Source: JABFRJ01 sp963847145
GTDB lineage: Bacteria; Pseudomonadota; Alphaproteobacteria; Rhizobiales; Hyphomicrobiaceae
DNA length: 64,000 bases
Assembly (NCBI GenBank): GCA_963847145.1
Contig: CAWJYN010000003.1
Coordinates: 744,001 to 808,000 of the forward strand
Reading direction: 5' to 3'
How positions within the stretch are numbered: position 1 is the stretch's first letter; each line of letters opens with the position of its first letter. Below the pieces are notes generated by a model. It saw nothing but the letters and a program-made list of their open reading frames with translations. It had not been told where the DNA came from and did no database searches. The translations under genes were made by a program, and so were the position numbers. Below, piece after piece: positions 53,712-61,400 of this stretch.

Positions 53712-55012
53712 CCAACTTCTCGCCGCGCGAAATCGTCTCTGAGCTTGATCGCTACATCGTCGGCCAGGGGGACGCGAAGCGGGCTGTCGCCATTGCGCTG
53801 CGCAATCGCTGGCGGCGCCAGCAGTTGACCGGCGATCTGCGCGAAGAAGTGATGCCGAAAAACATTCTGATGATCGGGCCGACCGGTTGCGGGAAAACCG
53901 AAATCGCCCGCCGATTGGCCAAGCTCGCCGGCGCGCCGTTCCTCAAGGTCGAAGCAACCAAGTTCACCGAGGTTGGCTATGTCGGCCGCGATGTCGACAG
54001 CATCGTGCGCGATCTCGTGGAGGTGGGCATTGGTCTCGCCCGCAGCCAACGGCGCAAGGAAGTCAAAGCCAAAGCCGAAAAAGCCGCCGAAGAGCGGGTC
54101 CTTGACGCGCTTGTCGGCGGCACCGCGAAACCCGAAACCCGTGAAAGCTTCCGCCGCCGTCTGCGCGCCGGCGAGCTCGCGCACGCCGAAATCGAGGTCG
54201 AAATTGCCGACGGCAGTTCGCCGTTCCCGACCTTCGACGTGCCCGGTGGCCAGGTAGGTATGGTCAACATCCAAGACATGCTAGGCAAGGCGTTTGGTGG
54301 CCGCACAAAAAAGCGCAAGACCACTGTCGCCGACAGCTATGAGCTGCTGATGGCTGAAGAAAGTGACAAGCTCGTCGACACCGATCAGCTCACGCAGGAG
54401 GCCGTCAAATCCGTCGAAAACGCCGGCATCGTCTTCCTCGACGAGATCGACAAGATCTGCGCGCGCGGTGAAGGCCAGCGTGGCGGTGCCGATGTCAGCC
54501 GAGAGGGCGTCCAGCGCGACCTGCTACCGCTGATCGAAGGTACCACCGTTTCCACCAAGCACGGCCCTGTCAAAACCGATCATATTCTGTTTATCGCGTC
54601 TGGCGCTTTCCACGTCGCCAAGCCCTCAGACTTGTTGCCGGAGCTGCAAGGCCGCTTGCCGATCCGAGTCGAACTGAAGTCGCTCACGCGCGAAGACTTC
54701 GTCCGCATTCTCACTGAACCCGAAGCCAGTCTCGTCAAGCAGACCATCGCTCTCTTGGCAACCGAAGGTGTGACCGTCGATTTCACCGCCGATGCCGTGG
54801 CAGCACTGGCCGACGTCGCTGTCGACGTGAATGGCACCATCGAAAACATCGGTGCGCGCCGGCTCACAACCGTGATGGAGCGCGTCATCGATGAGATCTC
54901 GTTCGATGCCTCCGACCGCGCTGGCCAGACGCTGACCATTGATGCCGCCTATGTGAAAGCCCGCGTCGGCGAACTGGCCAAGAACCGCGATCTGTCAAAA
55001 TTTATTTTGTAA
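53708..55012 (+). CDS. hslU: ATP-dependent protease ATPase subunit HslU
   Basis: A 434-residue AAA+ unfoldase. It begins MTNFSPREIVSELDRYIVGQ. Walker A GPTGCGKTE is at residues 57-65, followed by the pore loop GYVGRD and Walker B GIVFLDEIDKI. The inserted I-domain lies between about 110 and 230. It ends LSKFIL, whose tail enters HslV to activate it. The gene starts four bases inside the DUF2157 gene and is followed by a probable terminator. Confidence 0.98.
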   Translation: MTNFSPREIVSELDRYIVGQGDAKRAVAIALRNRWRRQQLTGDLREEVMPKNILMIGPTGCGKTEIARRLAKLAGAPFLKVEATKFTEVGYVGRDVDSIVRDLVEVGIGLARSQRRKEVKAKAEKAAEERVLDALVGGTAKPETRESFRRRLRAGELAHAEIEVEIADGSSPFPTFDVPGGQVGMVNIQDMLGKAFGGRTKKRKTTVADSYELLMAEESDKLVDTDQLTQEAVKSVENAGIVFLDEIDKICARGEGQRGGADVSREGVQRDLLPLIEGTTVSTKHGPVKTDHILFIASGAFHVAKPSDLLPELQGRLPIRVELKSLTREDFVRILTEPEASLVKQTIALLATEGVTVDFTADAVAALADVAVDVNGTIENIGARRLTTVMERVIDEISFDASDRAGQTLTIDAAYVKARVGELAKNRDLSKFIL

Positions 55013-55013
55013 G

Positions 55014-55041
55014 CGACGGACGGAGCACGTCTGCGTCGTTT
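55014..55041 (+). terminator. Probable hslU terminator
   Basis: CGACG-GACG at 55014-55022 pairs with CGTC-CGTCG within 55028-55038 with a small bulge. TTT follows. It begins just after the hslU stop. Confidence 0.5.
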
Positions 55042-55163
55042 CAGATTCGTTCATGTTCGACCTGATTGAACTGTTGCGGTGGGTGTAGTGGCCGACTGGG
55101 AATCAGTTGGCGTTCAGGCCGAACAGAAAAATAGCACACAAAAACACGATGAGGATCGCACCC

Positions 55164-55466
55164 ATGACCTTGAAAGCCTTCGCCGCAGCGGCTGTTCTGG
55201 CCGCCGGAACTCTGTTGACAGCCTCCGCCGCGTCAGCCGGCCCGCTGCCAGCGCTCGACCTGTTGAAATCACAGGCCGCGGATCAAAGCGCCGTCGAGCA
55301 CGTCGTCGGCCCCTATGGCCCCTGCGTCTGGGGTCGCGCGAGGGGCTGGCATCGCAACGGCCGTTATGGCACGTGGCGCTCTTGCTCGCCGGGCGCTGAG
55401 TGGCGCTATGAGCGGCGCTGCTGGGTCGGCCCGCGCGGTCAGCGCAACTGCCGCTTCTACGGCTGA
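55164..55466 (+). CDS. Small secreted basic protein, unknown function
   Basis: A 100-residue protein with a signal peptide (MTLKAFAAAAVLAAGTLLTASAASA). The mature part has PYGPCVWGRARGWHRN, TWRSCSPGAEWRYERRCWVGPRGQRNCRFYG-like segments (given in parts) rich in Arg, Trp and Gly with four cysteines. Small Arg/Trp-rich secreted proteins of this form are common as hypothetical genes in Bradyrhizobium relatives. The start at 55164 follows GAGG. It is followed by a strong terminator. Confidence 0.7.
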   Translation: MTLKAFAAAAVLAAGTLLTASAASAGPLPALDLLKSQAADQSAVEHVVGPYGPCVWGRARGWHRNGRYGTWRSCSPGAEWRYERRCWVGPRGQRNCRFYG

Positions 55467-55488
55467 GCGTTTTGGCCCTTCACTGCGG

Positions 55489-55521
55489 ACCGGCTCGTCC
55501 TTTGGACGAGCCGGTTCTGTT
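55489..55521 (+). terminator. Rho-independent terminator
   Basis: A 12-bp perfect stem (55489-55500 with 55504-55515) encloses TTT, then TCTGTTT follows. It separates the small secreted protein gene from the phosphopantetheinyl transferase gene. Confidence 0.85.
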
Positions 55522-55531
55522 TGAGCGTTCA

Positions 55532-56326
55532 ATGGCACATCTTGTGCGTGGCGGCGTCAATGCCGATAGTATGCACGGTAGGCGTGTTCGGAGCGACGCA
55601 TTGGATCAAGCCATCGACATTGATGTCTGGACCTGGACGCTGGAACCATTGCCGGCTGTTCTGGCGCGCCTTGCGCGGCATCTGAGCGCCGACGAAGAAG
55701 AACGTGCCGCCCGCTTTCTGAGCCCGGAGCATGGCGATCAGTATCGCGCTGGACGCGGGCGTCTCCGCGAGATCCTGTCACGCGCCGTGGGCGTTGCCCC
55801 AGCCGCGCTCCGCTTCATAATTGGCACGGCAGGTAAGCCAGCGTTGGCCGATCTTACCAGTGCCCCTACGTTCAATCTGTCCCATACAAGTGCGTTTGCG
55901 GCGCTAGCGGTGACGAGCGCGCCTGTTGCGGCCCTCGGTCTCGACATTGAGCGCATTCGACCCATCGAACGTGATATTGCAACCCGGTTTTTTTCCGCGG
56001 CAGAAGTCGCTGCACTGGACCGGCATCCGCCAGACGCGCGCATGGCGGCTTTCTACCGCTGCTGGACCCGCAAGGAGGCCTTCGTGAAGGCTCGCGGCGA
56101 TGGCCTCGGTTTCCCGCTCGACGCCTTCGACGTCACCCTTGACGCGGACACGCCACCGGCGCTGTTGCGGATTGCGCCGCTCACACCAGCCGAAGTGGCG
56201 CGCTGGCGTCTTGTGCACCTCGCCGAACATCAGCTGTGGCCCGGGATCGTGGGTGCTATCGCGCTGGAAACAAGCCCGGCTGCGTCCCCAGTGAGGCTCA
56301 CCTGGCACGCCAACACCGACGGCTGA
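55532..56326 (+). CDS. 4'-phosphopantetheinyl transferase, Sfp type
   Basis: A 264-residue enzyme that moves phosphopantetheine from CoA to carrier-protein serines. The Mg-binding Asp138 and Glu140 are in LGLDIERIRP, and WTRKEAFVKA at residues 178-187 supplies the third acidic residue and the catalytic Lys. FNLSHTSAFAALAV precedes. The two-half length marks the Sfp/Gsp class that serves secondary-metabolite synthases. It lies 213 bp upstream of the A-PCP gene on the same strand and would activate Ser557 there and Ser959 in the KS-AT protein. The start could also be 55571. Confidence 0.93.
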   Translation: MAHLVRGGVNADSMHGRRVRSDALDQAIDIDVWTWTLEPLPAVLARLARHLSADEEERAARFLSPEHGDQYRAGRGRLREILSRAVGVAPAALRFIIGTAGKPALADLTSAPTFNLSHTSAFAALAVTSAPVAALGLDIERIRPIERDIATRFFSAAEVAALDRHPPDARMAAFYRCWTRKEAFVKARGDGLGFPLDAFDVTLDADTPPALLRIAPLTPAEVARWRLVHLAEHQLWPGIVGAIALETSPAASPVRLTWHANTDG

Positions 56327-56539
56327 AATGCCGCCTGTCAGCGCCCAAAGTTGCACATGACAGCCGGTGGATCGGCAAGTATTCTCGATGCTTAGCGTCT
56401 CTGCTTCACACCTGCAGTGACACCGCAGAGCGAACCGCGCGCAACCCGCGGATTTGCTCGCGGACGGCGGACACTGGCCCCGAATTTCGGGACAGGGCCG
56501 TGTCATGCCGCATGGCACACAATGTGAGTAATACTGCCT

Positions 56540-58432
56540 ATGGATCAGGGAGCCTCAGCGGAGACCTTATTGTGGCCGGCGTTCGCAGCCACGGCGCAAC
56601 GTCGCGCCGACGCTCAGGCGCTCGATTTTGGCACAACAACTGTTTCTTTCAGAGACTTGGCACACAGTGCGCGACGCGCTGCCGGCTACCTCGCCGCACT
56701 TGGCGTCTCGGCTGGTGACGTCGTTGCGTTGCAGCTGCCCAAACGGGCCAGCACCTACGCGATGCTCCTTGGCTGCCTGCGAATGGGTGCCATCTACGCG
56801 CCGCTCGATCCCAAGAACCCGCCAGCCCGCACCGAGCGCATGCTGGCCCGCCTGAAGCCGAAAGTGCTGTTCACCTCAGCTGCCGCTCACAACCCTTATG
56901 GCCAAACCGTCGCAACGCTCGCCGATGGCGCTCTCAACGATGCCGTATGGCCAGCCCCCCTTGACGATGCGCGGTGTTCCGCCCGTTCCCCGAGCGATCC
57001 TGCCTACATCATGCATACGTCCGGCTCGACTGGGGAAGCGAAGGGTGCCGTCATCCCGCAGCAGGGCGTGCTCAGCCTGATGCGGTGGTCCCGCAGCCTG
57101 CTCGGCAACCCCGACCAGCATCGCTTCACAGCCCTCAATCCCCTTCACTTCGACAACTCGGTGTTCGATATCTATTGCGGGCTCGCGGCCGGGGCCACCC
57201 TGATCCCCATCGAGACTGGCGATATGACCGACCCGATGGCGTGGGTGGCGCGCCTCAACGAAACACGCGCGAGCGTGATCTTTTCTGTGCCAACACTGTT
57301 GTTGTTGCTCGATAAGCTCGGTTCCCTAACACCCGAAGCGTTGCCACACCTGCGCGTCTTCGTGTTCGGCGGCGAAGGTTTCCCGATTGAAACGCTGCGT
57401 GCAGTCCACGCCCGCTTTCGTGGGGAAGCACGCTTCATCAACGTTTACGGCCCTACCGAAACCAGCTGCATTTGCTCCAGCCTCGAGCTCGACGCCGCGG
57501 CGCTTGCCGCAACAGACGGACCCTTTCCCTCGCTCGGCCGCATGCACGCCGACTTCTCGCACCGTGTGCTCAACGATGGAGGGCACCAAGTCCCGCACGG
57601 CACGACCGGCGAACTATGGATCGGCGGCCCCAATGTCGGCCTCGGTTACTTTGCCAATCCAGATGAAACAGCGCGCCGTTTCCGCCAAGATCCAGGGCAA
57701 GCTGACTATCGCAGCCTCTACTATCGCAGCGGTGACCTCGTGCGAGAGGACGCATCCGGTCAGCTTTGGTTCCGGGGCCGGCAGGATAACCAGATCAAAA
57801 TTGCCGGTCACCGTGTGGAACTCGAAGAAATCGACGGCGCGATGGAAGGGCTGCCAGGCATCACCCGCGCACTGACCGTGCTGTCGAGCGCCACGGGGAC
57901 TGCCGAACTGATCACCGCCTTCGAAGGTGATGCAAACCTTCCGATGTCTGCACTGACGACCGCACTTGCCGCCCGCCTGCCAACCTATATGCGTCCCGCA
58001 CGCTTGATCGCTTTGTCTAAGCTGCCGCTGAACGCCAATGGTAAGGTTGATCGCCGCGCCATCCAAGCCCTCGCGGACGCAGAGATCGCGGTGGCATCTC
58101 CAACAGCGGCCGTGCGCACGGTTGACCACGTTCGCGCAGCCTGGGCCACCACCCTCGGTCATTCTTCGTTTACCGACACCGACAGTTTCTTCGATCTTGG
58201 CGGCACGTCTCTTGCGTTAACGCGTGTGCATGCGGCGCTCACTGCGCGCGCTCCAGAAAGCCTCTCGATGCTCGATCTGTTTGCCAATCCGACCGTGGCT
58301 CGCATTGTCCACTTCCTGGACCGTGGCGTTGCTGCGCCAGCGCTGCACACTGAAACGGCCGCTGCGCGCGCCCAACGCCAACAAGCCGCCTTGCAGCGTG
58401 CCCGTGCGCGCGGGCCCGGGTCACCGGCATGA
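56540..58432 (+). CDS. NRPS loading protein: adenylation (A) and peptidyl carrier (PCP) domains
   Basis: A 630-residue A-PCP protein without a condensation domain. A-core motifs: A3 YIMHTSGSTGEAKG (156-169), A4 LHFDNSVFD (202-210), A5 NVYGPTETSC, A7 YYRSGDLVR, A8 RGRQDNQIKIAGHRVELEEID and A10 PLNANGKVDR with Lys502. PCP motif FFDLGGTSLA has Ser557. By eye alignment to GrsA the specificity residues are Asp205, Asn206, Phe209, Phe248, Val275, Gly277, Val302, Cys310, Ile311; I do not recognise this code. The conserved Asp suggests an alpha-amino acid starter. It overlaps the PKS gene by ATGA, so both enzymes are made together. Confidence 0.93.
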   Translation: MDQGASAETLLWPAFAATAQRRADAQALDFGTTTVSFRDLAHSARRAAGYLAALGVSAGDVVALQLPKRASTYAMLLGCLRMGAIYAPLDPKNPPARTERMLARLKPKVLFTSAAAHNPYGQTVATLADGALNDAVWPAPLDDARCSARSPSDPAYIMHTSGSTGEAKGAVIPQQGVLSLMRWSRSLLGNPDQHRFTALNPLHFDNSVFDIYCGLAAGATLIPIETGDMTDPMAWVARLNETRASVIFSVPTLLLLLDKLGSLTPEALPHLRVFVFGGEGFPIETLRAVHARFRGEARFINVYGPTETSCICSSLELDAAALAATDGPFPSLGRMHADFSHRVLNDGGHQVPHGTTGELWIGGPNVGLGYFANPDETARRFRQDPGQADYRSLYYRSGDLVREDASGQLWFRGRQDNQIKIAGHRVELEEIDGAMEGLPGITRALTVLSSATGTAELITAFEGDANLPMSALTTALAARLPTYMRPARLIALSKLPLNANGKVDRRAIQALADAEIAVASPTAAVRTVDHVRAAWATTLGHSSFTDTDSFFDLGGTSLALTRVHAALTARAPESLSMLDLFANPTVARIVHFLDRGVAAPALHTETAAARAQRQQAALQRARARGPGSPA

Positions 58433-61400
58433 GCAACACCTCTGCGCCAGAAGATCTTCATGTAGGTTCTATTGCCATTGTCGGCATGGCCATTCGTGTG
58501 CCTGACGCGGCGGATCTCACAACCTTCTGGCAGAACCTGCTGGCTGGCCGCGAGAGTATTCGTGATCTCTCGCCGGACGAGCTTGACGACGATTTCGACG
58601 CTGCAACGCGCGCTAGTGCGAGTTATGTCAGACGCCGGCCTGTGCTTGAGGGTATCGAGAATTTTGACGCTGCTTACTTCGGCATGGCGCCGCGCGAGGC
58701 CGCGCTGACCGATCCGCAACAGCGTGTTTTTCTTGAGTGTTCTGTCGCCGCACTGGAGGACGCCGCGATTGATCCTGCGCGCGCGAGCGGCCCCATCGGC
58801 GTGTTTGCCGGCAGCGCCTTGAACACATACTTCCTGCGGCACGTGGCACCCGATCAGGCCGCATTGCGTGACTTCACAAGTCAGTTTCAGGTTGGAAAAT
58901 ACCAAGAACTGCTCGGCGCGATGCAGGACTTTGTGGCCACCCGCGTCGCCTACAAGCTCAATCTCAAAGGCCCCGCGGTTACCGTACAAAGCGCCTGCTC
59001 CACGTCGTTGCTCGCTGTCGCGCAAGCCTGCCAGAGCCTGCAACTTTACCAATGTGATGCGGCGCTAGCGGGCGGCGTTTCCATTTCCGTTCCGCAAAGG
59101 CGCGGCTACGAAAGTCTCGAAGGCGGCATGGTCTCGCCTGATGGCCGCGTCCGGCCATTCGACAAGAACGCCAATGGCACGGTGTTCGGCAGCGGGTGCG
59201 GCGTGGTTGTTCTCAAGCGTCTCGAAGAGGCCATTGCAGCGGGCGACACCATCTACGCAGTGATCCGCGGCAGCGGCGTGAATAACGACGGCGCAGATAA
59301 AGTCGGTTTCACTGCGCCAAGCGTGGCCGGCCAGGCCGACTGTATCCGGCTAGCGCATGCCAACGCTGGTGTTGCTCCGGGCGACATCACCTATGTCGAA
59401 ACACACGGCACGGCGACACCACTCGGAGATCCCATCGAGTTCCGCGCGCTTACCGAGGCGTTCGGCAACGCTGCGCCGCGCTCGTGCGCGCTTGGCAGTG
59501 TCAAAGCCAACGTCGGCCATCTCGATGCTGCTGCTGGCGTTACCGGCCTCATCAAAACTGCACTTGGACTCCATCACCACATGTTGCCGCCGCAGATCAA
59601 CTTTGTCGCGGCTAGCCCTGCTATTAACCTCTCCGCTAGCCCCTTCCGCGTGGAGACCGCTGCAACCCCATGGCCACGCGGTGCCGCGCCTCGACGTGCC
59701 GGGGTCAGCGCCTTCGGCGTCGGTGGAACGAATGTGCACGTCGTCCTCGAAGAAGCGCCTGTGCGCGTCGCGGCGCCGGTGGCCGAGACCACCAAGGCAC
59801 CGCTCGTGATTGCGTTGTCTGCGAAATCGCCAGCTGCTCTCGCTCGCAATGCGGGCCGCTTCGCCCGCGCGCTTGAGGCGAATGACGCACCAACCCTGGC
59901 TGACGCGGCCGAAACGCTGATTTCAGGCCGCAGCGCGCATCCCCATCGCCTCGCGGTAGCCGCCAGCACCCGAGCCGAAGCCATCGCAGCACTCGACGCT
60001 GCTACACGCACCATGTCATCGTCTCCGCCTGCGGCTGGTGCAAAGGCCATTTTCATGTTCCCCGGCCAGGGCGCGCAATATCCCGGCATGGCGGCACAGC
60101 TTTACGCAGCCGACACGATCGTGCGCGATTGGATTGATCGCGGGGCCGCCGCTGCTGTCCCCTTGCTTGGCTTTGATATCCGCACGCCGCTATTTGATCC
60201 CGCACCCGGCAATGACACGACACCGCACGCCCTCCGCGATACGACGCTGGCGCAGCCCGCGCTTTACATTGTCGAGTATGCGTTGGCTCAGGCCTTCATG
60301 GCGCGCGGCGCAACACCCGCTGCGATGCTTGGCCACAGTCTCGGTGAGTTCGTCGCGGCGGCGCTCGCTGGCGTCTTCAGTTTTCAGGACGGCCTCCGGC
60401 TTGTCGCCACGCGCGGCAGTGCGATGCAGGCGTTGCCGGGTGGTTCGATGCTCGCGGTGCGTGGTTCGCGTGCCGACGTCGAAGCACTGCTCATGCCGGG
60501 CGTCGAGATTGCTGCGATCAACGCCCTGCACTTGATCACTGTTGCCGGTGCGTTCAAGGCTGTTGCTGCCTTTGAAGCGCGCGCAGCATCGCGGGATCTC
60601 GCATGCCGCCGCTTGCACACGTCGCATGCTTTTCATTCCTCAATGATGGACCCCGCGGTCGCGATCCTCGGCGATCTCTGTCGAACGATCGCACTGTCAG
60701 CGCCCAAAATTCCGTTCGTCAGTTCCGTCACCGGCACCTGGATCACCGACGCTGAAGCAACGTCGCCAGATTATTGGGCGCGCCACGCGCGGGCTCCGGT
60801 GATGTTTGCGGCGGCGCTGGAGACTGCCGTTGCCACGTCTTCAGCAGTCCTGCTTGAGGTTGGCCCTGGCCGCACGCTCACAACGTTTGCGCGCCAATCT
60901 GCTGCCCGTTTTGAGCCACATCGGATCGTTGCCTCGCTGCCCGAGTTTGCTGATCACGCCGATGATGCTGCAACATTCACGCAGGCCATCGGACACCTTT
61001 GGTCGCAAGGGTTTGACGTCACACTTCCGCGTATCGCGGGCGCACGTCGCGTTCCGCTGCCTGGATATTCATTCGAACCAACGCGACATTGGATTGAGAT
61101 CAGCACCGCTGCTGGCACTGCACCGCTCGTGGAGACCAAAGTGCCCGCTGCGTCCCTCCGGCCCCCAGCCCAGTTCACCAGAACCATGATTGAACACAAG
61201 GCTTCACTCACGCGCGATCTCCTGAAGATTCTTGAGGATCTTTCGGGCGCGGATATCGACGGCATTGCCAAGGATAGAACCTTCCTCGAACTCGGCTTTG
61301 ACTCGCTGCTGCTTGGGCAGGTTGCTCAGCGCATTCAGAAGACGACCGGGGTTAAGATTGGCTTTCGGCAGCTGCTCGCAGACTTGCCTACGCTGCCGCA

